Both the position numbers and the translations under genes were made by a program. 20,365 nucleotides of DNA from a virus. Position 1 is the first letter of the stretch, and each line of letters starts with the position of its first letter. Below the pieces are notes generated by a model. That model was not told the DNA's origin. It saw only the letters and a program-made list of their open reading frames with translations, and ran no database searches. Shown piece after piece: positions 7,497 through 15,205 of the stretch. The DNA lies in IMG/VR virus record IMGVR_UViG_3300031974_001744, positions 1 through 20,365 of that record; one strand, given 5' to 3'.

Positions 7497-8092
7497 AAGA
7501 AAATAATAAATTTAATTTTGTTTTACACAGGGAAAACTTTTTAACACCAGAGCAGTGTGATGAGTTGATTAGAAAATTTGAGGAATCAAAACCACAAAAA
7601 TCAGGAGTCGTTGGAACATATGAGGGTAGAGAAATAAATGAAAATGTCCGTAAAGTTCAAGAGGTTAGATTACAAAATGATGTTGTGTTGTCAGACGGAT
7701 TTAAGCTAACTAAGCATATTATTATGGCTTGTGAAATGGCAAACCTAATCAACTTTAATTTTGATTTAGAAAAACCATATAAATTAGAGGATATTGTATT
7801 GTTAAGATATGAGGATACTGACAAATATGATTGGCATTTAGACATTGGTAAAAATGAAACATCAGTTAGAAAGATATCAGCGATAATTCAATTAAGTGAT
7901 GAACAAGATTATGAGGGTGGAGATTTCGAATTTAGTATTACTAATAATGAAGGTGATGATAATTATTTTGGAACAAGAAAACGAGGTTCGTTAATATTGT
8001 TTCCTGCATTTTTAGGACATAGAGTTAGACCAGTAACGAGTGGTGTTAGATATTCAATTGTCACTTGGATTCTTGGAAACTCTTTTAAATAA
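7493..8092 (+). CDS. 2OG-Fe(II) oxygenase (prolyl hydroxylase/PKHD-like), copy 2
   Basis: This 199-residue paralogue of the preceding gene shares its architecture: FLTPEQCDELI near the N-terminus (FLSHEKCDELI in copy 1), iron ligands His115 and Asp117 in YDWHLDI, DYEGGDFEF (139-147), distal His176 in FLGHRVRPV and Arg186 for 2-oxoglutarate. All catalytic residues are kept, so it should be active. Divergence in the first half (residues 30-110) suggests different substrates. It starts at an ATGA overlap with copy 1. The pair probably arose by tandem duplication. It ends the accessory block; the next gene is gp62 behind a 54-base gap. Confidence 0.9.
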   Translation: MKENNKFNFVLHRENFLTPEQCDELIRKFEESKPQKSGVVGTYEGREINENVRKVQEVRLQNDVVLSDGFKLTKHIIMACEMANLINFNFDLEKPYKLEDIVLLRYEDTDKYDWHLDIGKNETSVRKISAIIQLSDEQDYEGGDFEFSITNNEGDDNYFGTRKRGSLILFPAFLGHRVRPVTSGVRYSIVTWILGNSFK

Positions 8093-8120
8093 TTTCTATT
8101 TTAGAAAAACAACTTACTAT

Positions 8121-8129
8121 TTATTTATA
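8121..8129 (+). promoter_or_regulatory. TTATTTATA variant motif upstream of gp62
   Basis: This is a one-base variant of the ATATTTATA motif, in the 54-base gap before the clamp-loader small subunit and 17 bases before its ATG at 8147. AAAGG at 8133-8137 is a plausible ribosome-binding site nine bases before the start. It would let gp62 be transcribed separately from gp45/gp44. Inferred. Confidence 0.35.
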
Positions 8130-8146
8130 TCTAAAGGTTATTCACA

Positions 8147-8578
8147 ATGAAAACAAAAAGCTTATTCGACCATATAAAAGAAATTACAAATAATCAAAAC
8201 CCAAATTATTGGGAAGAGATTTCTGATGCCGATAAAAAAACATTCTCAAACTATATGGTGCATAGATTTCTATCAATGAAACCAGAGTGGATTGAAGTAG
8301 TGAACGAAATACAAAGATACTGGGAATTAGAACCTAAATCAGTTTATCAATTCTACACCAATGTAATTCCCAAAGGTAGAACATTTCTAAGATACACAAA
8401 ATCTAAGAAGAAATCCAAGATAGAAAGTTGGGCAATGGATATATTATGTGATTATTTTGAAGATAGTTCAGAAAATATTGAAAAAACACTTGACATTATG
8501 GGTAAAGATGTTGTATATTCAATCGTATCCAAATATGGTGTAGATGAAAAACAACTAAAAAAGATATGGAGTAAGTAA
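8147..8578 (+). CDS. 62: Clamp-loader small subunit (gp62-like)
   Basis: The 143-residue protein resembles T4-type gp62, the non-ATPase subunit that bridges the gp44 tetramer in the clamp loader. The features used are NYMVHRFLSMKPEW near residue 40 (T4 gp62 has DYSKFMVENALSQFPE), a central IPKGRTFLRYTK basic segment (T4 has VPRGKRYGKW), and a lysine-rich C-terminus with KKIW. T4 gp62 is 187 residues; shorter forms are usual in marine T4-like phages. It is separated from gp44 by a block of at least seven other genes. Its stop overlaps the following start (TAATG). gp62 evolves fast, so recognition rests on short stretches and on replication-gene context. Confidence 0.72.
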   Translation: MKTKSLFDHIKEITNNQNPNYWEEISDADKKTFSNYMVHRFLSMKPEWIEVVNEIQRYWELEPKSVYQFYTNVIPKGRTFLRYTKSKKKSKIESWAMDILCDYFEDSSENIEKTLDIMGKDVVYSIVSKYGVDEKQLKKIWSK

Positions 8579-8976
8579 TGATTAAAGACGCACCAACAAA
8601 AGTTATTGATGATGTCGGTCAAGAATATGACCCAACAGATGTTGTTGGATATATGGAAAACACATATCCTGAAATGACATCAGAATTTAAAAAGATTCAA
8701 CGAGACCAATATGAATTGTTTTGTAGAAAACAATATGATTATGGTCCACAAAATATAGCAGTAGGAACTATTCTAAAAACCAAAGAAGATATTAAATTAT
8801 CATTGTTAGGAATTTGGTTTCGAATGCAGGACAAAACAGAAAGATTAAAAACATTATTGATGAGAGAAACAAATACACCAGGTGTAGAAAACGAACCCAT
8901 AACTGATAGTTTTTCAGATGTATCAAATTACGGAGTAATGGCACAAGTAGTAGCGAGGGGTAAATGGGCAAAATAA
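8578..8976 (+). CDS. DUF1599 / nucleotide modification associated domain 1 (Nmad1) protein
   Basis: The 132-residue protein shows the DUF1599 pattern. KQYDYGPQNIAVG (about residues 51-63) is followed by the helix LSLLGIWFRMQDKTERLKTLL (about 74-94), and then SFSDVSNYGVMAQ (about 114-126). The family is widespread in phages and has been named for its association with nucleotide-modification genes; its biochemical activity is not settled. Here it lies between gp62 and a RecB/Cas4-like nuclease. Both ends overlap neighbouring genes (TAATG at the start, 13 bases at the end), so it is part of the same operon. Confidence 0.75.
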   Translation: MIKDAPTKVIDDVGQEYDPTDVVGYMENTYPEMTSEFKKIQRDQYELFCRKQYDYGPQNIAVGTILKTKEDIKLSLLGIWFRMQDKTERLKTLLMRETNTPGVENEPITDSFSDVSNYGVMAQVVARGKWAK

Positions 8977-9797
8977 GTTATAGTCAGTTCGCAATGTGGG
9001 ACAAATGTCCTTACACTTGGGAAGTAAATTATGTCAAGAAAGAAAAGACTTTCGTTGGTAATATTTACACCTTGTTTGGTAGTGCCATTCACGAAACTAT
9101 CCAAGCATATTTAGTATGTTATTATGAACGAACAATCAAAGAAGCAGATGAATTACCACTACACGATATTCTGATATATCGTATGAAAGAATTGTATAAA
9201 GAATCCAAAGAACAATATGGTGATGATTTTGAAGTTACAAAAGAAGAAATGTCAGAGTTCACACAAGACGGATTCGCAATCATTGATGAGTTCTTGAAAA
9301 GAAAGGGTAGTCATTTCAAAAAGAAAGATACTGAGTTAGTTGGTATCGAAATGAACCTAAACTATGAACTTCCAAAAGAAATGAAGTTTGTTGGGTTTAT
9401 GGATGTTGTTCTACACGACAAGAAAACTGGTCGTATGAAAATTGTTGATATCAAATCATCTACAATGGGTTGGAATAAATATATGAAAGCCGACAAGAAC
9501 AAAACTAATCAATTGTTATTGTATAAACACTTTATGGCAAAGCAATTAGAAATATCAGAAGATAAAATTGATGTTGAATATTTAATATTAAAGAGAAGAT
9601 TATATGAAAATATGATGTATCCACAAAAACGATTACAGGCATTCTCACCTGCGAGTGGAAAACCAAGTGTTAATAAGGTTATGACAAGACTACAAGAGTT
9701 CATAGACGAGTGTTATGATGACAAAGGTAAAGTCATTTCACACGACTATGAAAAATGTGAAAAACACAAAAAGTGTAGAAGTTGTAAGGATTTATAA
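8964..9797 (+). CDS. PD-(D/E)XK exonuclease, Cas4/RecB/AddB-nuclease-like, with four-cysteine cluster motif
   Basis: The 277-residue nuclease has the RecB/Cas4-type order: SYSQFAMWDKCPY at the N-terminus, GSAIHE with His43, GFMDVVL with Asp147, IVDIKSS with Asp162 and Lys164, then the QxxxY motif (Gln183, Tyr187). Cys15 with Cys265, Cys271 and Cys274 gives one cysteine before and three after the nuclease core, the arrangement that binds a 4Fe-4S cluster in Cas4 and AddB nucleases. It probably processes DNA ends in phage recombination or replication, or degrades host DNA. No helicase or CRISPR genes are adjacent. The strong purine run GAGGGG (8955-8960) precedes the ATG. Confidence 0.88.
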   Translation: MGKISYSQFAMWDKCPYTWEVNYVKKEKTFVGNIYTLFGSAIHETIQAYLVCYYERTIKEADELPLHDILIYRMKELYKESKEQYGDDFEVTKEEMSEFTQDGFAIIDEFLKRKGSHFKKKDTELVGIEMNLNYELPKEMKFVGFMDVVLHDKKTGRMKIVDIKSSTMGWNKYMKADKNKTNQLLLYKHFMAKQLEISEDKIDVEYLILKRRLYENMMYPQKRLQAFSPASGKPSVNKVMTRLQEFIDECYDDKGKVISHDYEKCEKHKKCRSCKDL

Positions 9798-10240
9798 TGA
9801 CAGAACCAAGTTTAAGATTAAAAGTAACGGATTTTTTAGCAACAGATTTCGAACAAGAAGTATTTCAAGAACTGATGAAGATAAAACAATTGGATTATTT
9901 TGAAGGTGCACCATTTCCATTATACTTTTGGTATGATAGAGAAAAAGAAATGGTAGATTTAAAAACTCTCGAACCATTTATCAAATATTGGAAAAATGAA
10001 AGTCAATTTAACACTAAAATAATTATTATTCCGGAGTTAACAGATGACCAAAATCATTTTATAATGTATGATATCAGACCAAAAAATTCTAAACAATTAC
10101 AATATTACAGATTTGCATACGAGTATGATAATCCAAGAGACATCATAACTGGATTAAAACATTTTGTAAAAACATACGAGTTCGTTAATAAAGAAGAACT
10201 TAATCCAGAACCAGTTAGAAAACAAAAACGAAACGACTAA
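9797..10240 (+). CDS. Conserved-looking protein of unknown function
   Basis: The 147-residue protein starts at a TAATG overlap with the nuclease stop and ends at another TAATG. It is rich in aromatic and charged residues and has an IIIIPEL strand about the middle, then a hydrophilic tail (VRKQKRND). I see no catalytic motif, signal peptide or membrane segment. Tight coupling on both sides suggests a real gene that works with the nuclease or the SLOG protein. I do not recognise the family. Confidence 0.7.
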   Translation: MTEPSLRLKVTDFLATDFEQEVFQELMKIKQLDYFEGAPFPLYFWYDREKEMVDLKTLEPFIKYWKNESQFNTKIIIIPELTDDQNHFIMYDIRPKNSKQLQYYRFAYEYDNPRDIITGLKHFVKTYEFVNKEELNPEPVRKQKRND

Positions 10241-10638
10241 TGAAGATAGCAGTTATCGGAAGTCGAACCTATACTAATAAAACTAAAATAAAGAACTTTA
10301 TGTTTCGACTAAAAATGGAATATCCAGAAGTAGAAATAGTTTCTGGTGGTGCCAAAGACGGAGCAGATAAATATGCAAAGAGGTTCGCATTAGAATTTAA
10401 AATACCTTATAGTGAGTTTCCACCACAACACCAACCACATAATATGTATTGTGTAATGGAACCATATAATTATGGGAAACCTTATGCAGCAGGTTATTAT
10501 CACAAACGAAACAAAGATTTGGTTAAATATTCTGACAAGGTTGTGGCATTTTGTAAAGACGGAGTTATTACCAAAGGAACAAAATCGGCATTAGAATATT
10601 GTGAGAAAATTGAAAAAAAATATGTCATTTTAGACTAA
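10240..10638 (+). CDS. SLOG-domain protein (DUF2493/YspA-like)
   Basis: The 132-residue protein has the Rossmann-like SLOG signature: MKIAVIGSRTYTN at the N-terminus, IVSGGAKDGADKYA (about residues 33-46), then RNKDLVKYSDKVVAF (about 91-105) and a TKGTKSAL segment. These features match the YspA/DUF2493 branch, which is thought to bind nucleotide-derived ligands and is common in phages. The specific ligand or reaction is unknown. It is the last gene before a 24-base gap carrying the ATATTTATA motif. Confidence 0.82.
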   Translation: MKIAVIGSRTYTNKTKIKNFMFRLKMEYPEVEIVSGGAKDGADKYAKRFALEFKIPYSEFPPQHQPHNMYCVMEPYNYGKPYAAGYYHKRNKDLVKYSDKVVAFCKDGVITKGTKSALEYCEKIEKKYVILD

Positions 10639-10644
10639 GGTCAT

Positions 10645-10653
10645 ATATTTATA
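10645..10653 (+). promoter_or_regulatory. ATATTTATA motif upstream of the ribbon-helix-helix gene
   Basis: The motif lies within an alternating T/A run, nine bases before the ATG at 10663. No Shine-Dalgarno sequence can be seen between motif and start, so a transcript from here would be nearly leaderless. It matches the motifs at 570 and 4602. Inferred promoter element. Confidence 0.4.
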
Positions 10654-10662
10654 TATATAGTT

Positions 10663-10857
10663 ATGAAAGAAGAAAAGTTAACATCAGTAAAAGTCATTGA
10701 CGAGTTATATAGAAAGTTCAGAGAAAAATCTATTCGTGATGACTTCTCACTTCAAAAGTTAGTCAATCGTAGTATTGATTTATTCGTCCACGACGAGGAT
10801 TTCGCCAAGACTATTTTAGAATATGATAACTTAGAAGAATCGGGTTCAAAATATTAA
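10663..10857 (+). CDS. Small ribbon-helix-helix-like protein (possible regulator)
   Basis: The 64-residue protein begins with a short strand candidate, LTSVKVIDEL, followed by helices around YRKFREKSIRD and SLQKLVNRSIDLFVHD. This strand-helix-helix layout and spacing resemble CopG/Arc-type ribbon-helix-helix DNA-binding proteins, which dimerise through the strand and bind operators. It opens a transcription group just upstream of the glycan cluster and has no SD. It may regulate that cluster or itself, but this is inferred from position. The family call is moderate because the fold is short and variable. Confidence 0.6.
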   Translation: MKEEKLTSVKVIDELYRKFREKSIRDDFSLQKLVNRSIDLFVHDEDFAKTILEYDNLEESGSKY

Positions 10858-10866
10858 AGAGGTTAT

Positions 10867-12297
10867 ATGAGTTTACCAAAATTAAAAAAGGTTTCAGAAG
10901 TCAAAAAAAGAGATAAGAAAAAAATCTTATTATTATCAGATGATTTAAGAATGTCCAGTGGTGTCGGAACAATGTCAAGAGAAATTGTAATGGGAACACT
11001 CGATAAATATGATTGGGTTCAAGTCGGAGGAGCAATCAAACACCCAGACAAAGGTAAAATATTTGATATGTGTGATTCAATGAAAGAAGAAACAGGAGTT
11101 GAAGATGCTTATCTAAAGATTTATCCGGTGGACGGATACGGAAGTCCAGAATTAGTTCGTGAGTTAATCCAAATAGAAAAACCAGACGCCATTATGATTT
11201 ACACAGACCCAAGATTTTGGATTTGGTTATTTCAAATGGAACACGAAATCAGACAACACATACCGATTTTTTATTATAATATCTGGGACGATTTACCTTA
11301 TCCAATGTGGAACGAACCTTATTATGAAAGTTGTGATTTGATTATGAATATTTCTAAACAAACACACAACATTGTGCAAAATGTTTGTCAAAATAAACCA
11401 AGAACAGATTGGGACTCAACTTACATTCCACACGGAATAAATGAAAAATACTTTTATCCAATCAATGATGATAAAGAAAGATTAGAAATGAACAAAATGA
11501 AATCAGAGATATTTCAAGGAAGAGATATGGAATTTTGTTTATTCTACAACAACAGAAATATCAGAAGAAAAATGACTTCCGATACGATTATGGCATTTAG
11601 GGAGTTTGCATACAGACTACCAAAAGAAAAAAGAGATAAAGTCGCATATGTTCTACATACACAACCAGTAGACAATAACGGAACAGACTTACCGGCAGTG
11701 GTTCAAGAAATGTGTCCAGATTTGAATATTATATTTTCAACAAATAAATTATCAAATCAACATTTAAACTATCTATATAATATTGCCGATGTAACGATTA
11801 ATTTAGCAAGTAATGAAGGATTTGGATTGGGAACTTGTGAATCATTAATGTCAGGAACACCAATCATCGTAAATGTTACAGGTGGATTACAAGACCAATG
11901 TGGATTTAGATTGAGTGATGAATTATTAACTTACAAAGATTATGCAGATATTGAATCACTACACGATTGGAGAAAGTGGGAAAACAATAAATCACTAACT
12001 CACGGAGAGTGGGTAAAACCAGTATGGCCAAAAGTTCGTTCATTACAAGGTTCACCACCAACACCATATATTTTTGATGATAGATGTGATTGGGTTGACG
12101 CATCATATTCAATAGAACACTTCTATAATATGTCAAAAGAAGAAAGAAAAGAGTGTGGATTTAAAGGACACGAGTTCGTAACCGGTGATGACGCAATGAT
12201 GTCAACCAGACATATGAGTCAATTATTCATAGACCATATGGAAACGGCATTTGAAAAATGGACACCAAGAGAAAGGTATGAGGTATTAGAAGTATGA
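10867..12297 (+). CDS. Glycosyltransferase, GT4-type (GT-B fold), first of the cluster
   Basis: The 476-residue protein has an N-terminal Rossmann start (KILLLSDDLRMSSGVGTMSREI), the glycine loop used by GT-B enzymes. A C-terminal nucleotide-sugar site carries the E-x7-E motif, Glu317 to Glu325 in NEGFGLGTCESLMSGTP, and a TGG turn. Retaining GT4 enzymes move a sugar from a nucleotide-sugar donor onto a glycan, lipid or protein. AAAGAGG at 10856-10862 is the ribosome-binding site. It overlaps the next GT4 gene by four bases (ATGA). The long C-terminus (about 380-476) contains Trp-rich sequence not typical of the core. Donor and acceptor are unknown. Confidence 0.87.
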   Translation: MSLPKLKKVSEVKKRDKKKILLLSDDLRMSSGVGTMSREIVMGTLDKYDWVQVGGAIKHPDKGKIFDMCDSMKEETGVEDAYLKIYPVDGYGSPELVRELIQIEKPDAIMIYTDPRFWIWLFQMEHEIRQHIPIFYYNIWDDLPYPMWNEPYYESCDLIMNISKQTHNIVQNVCQNKPRTDWDSTYIPHGINEKYFYPINDDKERLEMNKMKSEIFQGRDMEFCLFYNNRNIRRKMTSDTIMAFREFAYRLPKEKRDKVAYVLHTQPVDNNGTDLPAVVQEMCPDLNIIFSTNKLSNQHLNYLYNIADVTINLASNEGFGLGTCESLMSGTPIIVNVTGGLQDQCGFRLSDELLTYKDYADIESLHDWRKWENNKSLTHGEWVKPVWPKVRSLQGSPPTPYIFDDRCDWVDASYSIEHFYNMSKEERKECGFKGHEFVTGDDAMMSTRHMSQLFIDHMETAFEKWTPRERYEVLEV

Positions 12298-13586
12298 GTA
12301 AACCATTAGTATTAGTAACGGCACCAGTTCAAACTCGTAGTGGATACGGAAACCACGCAAGAGATATTTGTAGAGCATTAATCGAATCAGATAAATATGA
12401 TGTTAGAATACAATCAGTTCGTTGGGGTTCAACACCTATGAATGCTTTGGAAAAAGATAATTTAAGTCATCAGGAAATTTCTAAAAGAATTTTAAAGAGT
12501 CCTAATGTTGAAAGACAACCAGACTTACATTTACACATTGTAATTCCTAATGAGTTTCAATCAATAGCCAAAAAGAATATCGGTATGACAGCAGGTATTG
12601 AACATACACTTCCACCAGCAGATTGGGTAGAGGGTTGTAATCGTATGGACAAAGTCATATTTACATCAGAATTTTCAAAAGAGAGTTTTGAAAAAATAGA
12701 ATATAATAAACACGATAAACAAACCGGAAACCCAATGGGTAAGTTAAAGACTGAAAAACCTATGGAAGTTCTATTTGAGGGTGTTGATGAAAATACCTAT
12801 AAACAAACAAGTGAAATTTCAGATAACTTAGAGAAACAATTCTCAAAAATAAAAGAGGACTTTTGTTATTTATTCGTAGGACATTGGTTACAAGGTAATC
12901 TCGGTGAAGATAGAAAAGACATCGGTATGATGTTGAAAACATTTTTTGAAACATTTAAGAATCAAAAAGACCAACCAGCACTAATACTAAAAACAAGTAG
13001 TGCTTCATTTTCTATTATGGATAGAAAAGAAATTAAAGATAAAATAAATATGGTTAGAAGTTCTATACAAGCAGAAAAACTACCAAGTGTATATTTAATT
13101 CACGGAGAGTTAACTGATGATGAAATGAATCAAATGTATAATCACCCAAAGGTGAAAGCACATTTAACCTTTACTCACGGAGAGGGATTTGGAAGACCAT
13201 TGTTAGAAGCATCATTTAGTGGTAAACCAATTATCGCACCAATATCAACAGGTCAAGCAGATTTCTTGGATAAAGAATACACAATTGAACTACCACACCA
13301 AATGACATCAGTTCCAAGAACAGCGTTCCCAGAAAAATATGTAATGGGAGAACCAAAGTGGTCAACCGTAATATATGGACAATCAATCGGTATAATTAAA
13401 GATGTTTATAAGAATTACAAAAAATATGAACTTCGTGGTAAAAAACAAATGATAGTTAATAGAGATAATTTTAATTTTGAAAAAATGAAAGAAAAGTTGG
13501 TGCTTATAATAGAGGATACACTAAAAGACATTCCAATAAATGTTCCATTAACATTACCTAAACTACCTAAAAGGGATAAAAAATAA
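12294..13586 (+). CDS. Glycosyltransferase, GT4-type (GT-B fold), second of the cluster
   Basis: The 430-residue protein has the same layout as its upstream neighbour: SGYGNHARDICRAL near the N-terminus and the E-x7-E donor motif, Glu297 to Glu305 in HGEGFGRPLLEASFSGKP. LFVGHW (193-198) is the strand opening the second Rossmann domain. Sequence similarity to the first GT4 seems limited to these motifs, so they likely transfer different sugars or act in sequence. It starts at an ATGA overlap and is followed directly, without a gap, by the next gene. It may act in the cytoplasm on phage protein or host envelope precursors; this is not decided by sequence. Confidence 0.87.
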   Translation: MSKPLVLVTAPVQTRSGYGNHARDICRALIESDKYDVRIQSVRWGSTPMNALEKDNLSHQEISKRILKSPNVERQPDLHLHIVIPNEFQSIAKKNIGMTAGIEHTLPPADWVEGCNRMDKVIFTSEFSKESFEKIEYNKHDKQTGNPMGKLKTEKPMEVLFEGVDENTYKQTSEISDNLEKQFSKIKEDFCYLFVGHWLQGNLGEDRKDIGMMLKTFFETFKNQKDQPALILKTSSASFSIMDRKEIKDKINMVRSSIQAEKLPSVYLIHGELTDDEMNQMYNHPKVKAHLTFTHGEGFGRPLLEASFSGKPIIAPISTGQADFLDKEYTIELPHQMTSVPRTAFPEKYVMGEPKWSTVIYGQSIGIIKDVYKNYKKYELRGKKQMIVNRDNFNFEKMKEKLVLIIEDTLKDIPINVPLTLPKLPKRDKK

Positions 13587-14042
13587 ATGGCAGAAATAAA
13601 AATAACTTGTCCTAATTGTTTAAATGATAGTCAATGTTTTGAAGAGGACTTAAATCAAATAGAAAACTTTAAATCTTATATGTGTTTTAATTGTGGATTT
13701 ACAAGTAATAGTTCATTTACAGAAAATTCAAATACACTTAAAGAGTTATTATCAAAATCTACTCAATTAGTTAGGGATGTTTCATTGTTTGATTATGATA
13801 GAAAAATAACTTGGTTTCCAACAACATTGAATATGGGTAAATTTGGAATAATATATCCAGAAGGAACAAAAACAAATTGGAATTGGAAATTAGCAGAAGT
13901 TCGTAAATTAACACCAGAAGAACAAAAAGACCCAAAATACGAAGGACACGAACATACATTAGATACAGAAAATGCAAAAGAATATGGACAATATGAGTTT
14001 TTAGATGCGTGTAAAGAAATGGGAATCATTAGAGACGTATGA
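13587..14042 (+). CDS. Unknown protein with N-terminal zinc-ribbon-like cysteines
   Basis: The 151-residue protein begins with ITCPNC (about residues 6-11) and has a second pair in YMCFNCGF (about 31-38), giving CxxC-x(~22)-CxxC as in small zinc ribbons. The rest is aromatic-rich (KITWFPTTLNMGKFG, TNWNWKLAEV) and acidic, with no motif I know. It begins at the base after the second GT4 stop and overlaps the next gene by four bases. Its role in or beside the glycan cluster is unknown. Confidence 0.7.
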   Translation: MAEIKITCPNCLNDSQCFEEDLNQIENFKSYMCFNCGFTSNSSFTENSNTLKELLSKSTQLVRDVSLFDYDRKITWFPTTLNMGKFGIIYPEGTKTNWNWKLAEVRKLTPEEQKDPKYEGHEHTLDTENAKEYGQYEFLDACKEMGIIRDV

Positions 14043-14536
14043 AGAATACAAGTTGGCAACAAATACAACCAGGTCAAATAGTTAAGTTTATTTATAAAAG
14101 TAAAAATAGTAGTAGGGGAATCCAAAGAACCGTATTGATTATTGACCCAAAGTATAAATATAGAAAAAAATCAACAGGTAGGTCAGTAGACTTCGTTGTA
14201 GGATTACAATTAGATACACTATTATCTGCACCAATCAATGTTAGAAGTTTTAATAAACTGATTTCTCAATTTGGTGGGTTGTTTGATGATGAGGGAGTTA
14301 TTGAAGTTGGAAATCAACCAAATAGAACAGATGCTCAAAGAACCGAAGATATTTATAAAACTCTTGAAAGATTTTTACAAAGAAACGATGTATTCAGAAC
14401 TTTCTTTTTGAGAGAATGTAGAAAACGAAGAGTATTTTTATTAGATAGTTATAAAAGGTTTCCTAAAAAGTCATTAGACAATTTACAATTAAGAAAAAGA
14501 CTTGAACAAACATTAAAAAAGATTGAGGAGTTTTAA
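14039..14536 (+). CDS. Unknown protein with SH3-like N-terminal strand pattern
   Basis: The 165-residue protein opens with IQPGQIVKFIYKSKN (about residues 9-23) and RTVLIIDPKY (about 30-39), alternating hydrophobic strands that resemble a small beta-barrel. The second half is very basic and helical (LQRNDVFRTFFLRECRKRR, KKSLDNLQLRKRLEQTLKK). The net positive charge suggests nucleic-acid or protein binding. It overlaps both neighbours (ATGA, TAATG). I do not recognise the family and cannot tell whether it belongs to glycan synthesis or is a structural or replication accessory. Confidence 0.65.
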   Translation: MKNTSWQQIQPGQIVKFIYKSKNSSRGIQRTVLIIDPKYKYRKKSTGRSVDFVVGLQLDTLLSAPINVRSFNKLISQFGGLFDDEGVIEVGNQPNRTDAQRTEDIYKTLERFLQRNDVFRTFFLRECRKRRVFLLDSYKRFPKKSLDNLQLRKRLEQTLKKIEEF

Positions 14537-15195
14537 TGAAACTTAGTTATAGTATTACTTGTTACAATGAACATAAAGAATTAGATAACTTATTATTTCA
14601 TTTATCTAAACACATCAGAGAAGAAGATGAAGTAGTAATCACAAGAGATATTTCAAAAGTCGGAGAAAAAAGTATTGTTCAAGATGACTTTTATGCATTA
14701 GAAAAGGTATTGGAAAAATATGAGTATAATTCTTATTTTAAAAATCTAAAAATAAATGTATTTCACTTTAATAAAGACTTTTCAGCATTAAAGAATTATG
14801 CAAAATCACAATGTTCAGGTGATTATATTTTTTCTATTGACGCAGATGAAATACCAAATGAAATACTTCTACAACAATTACCAACAATATTAGAAATCAA
14901 TGATACGGATTTAGTATGGGTTCCAAGAATTAATATTGTTGATGGTATTACATCTTGGCATTTAGAACATTGGCATTGGAGACAAACTGAACAAGGTTGG
15001 ATTAACTTTCCAGATTATCAGGCAAGAATATTTAGAAACACAGATAATATTAAGTGGGTTAGAGAAGTTCACGAAGTAATAGACGGAGCAAAGACATACT
15101 CACATCTACCACCACACGAAGAATTAACTTTACTACATAAAAAAGATATAACCAGACAAGAACAACAAAATAGATTATACGACACGATTATTTAG
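14536..15195 (+). CDS. Glycosyltransferase family 2 (GT-A), WaaE/KdtX-like
   Basis: The 219-residue protein shows the GT2 start LSYSITCYNEHKEL and, further on, DFSALKNYAKSQCSGDYIFS (81-100) leading into the DxD metal and donor site IDADE (Asp102, Asp104). The HWHWRQ and YQARIFRN segments are typical of the WaaE-like branch of GT2, which adds sugars to lipopolysaccharide core or similar acceptors. The C-terminal TRQEQQNRLYDTII is also characteristic of that branch. The start overlaps the previous stop (TAATG). There is no membrane segment, so it is a cytosolic enzyme. The acceptor is unknown. Confidence 0.87.
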   Translation: MKLSYSITCYNEHKELDNLLFHLSKHIREEDEVVITRDISKVGEKSIVQDDFYALEKVLEKYEYNSYFKNLKINVFHFNKDFSALKNYAKSQCSGDYIFSIDADEIPNEILLQQLPTILEINDTDLVWVPRINIVDGITSWHLEHWHWRQTEQGWINFPDYQARIFRNTDNIKWVREVHEVIDGAKTYSHLPPHEELTLLHKKDITRQEQQNRLYDTII

Positions 15196-15205
15196 GAGAT
15201 AATGG

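Noticed and set aside
8093-8107. Perfect 6-bp inverted repeat after the second oxygenase as a terminator
   Set aside because: The stem (TTTCTA/TAGAAA) has one G-C pair and no U-tract follows, so it is too weak to call.
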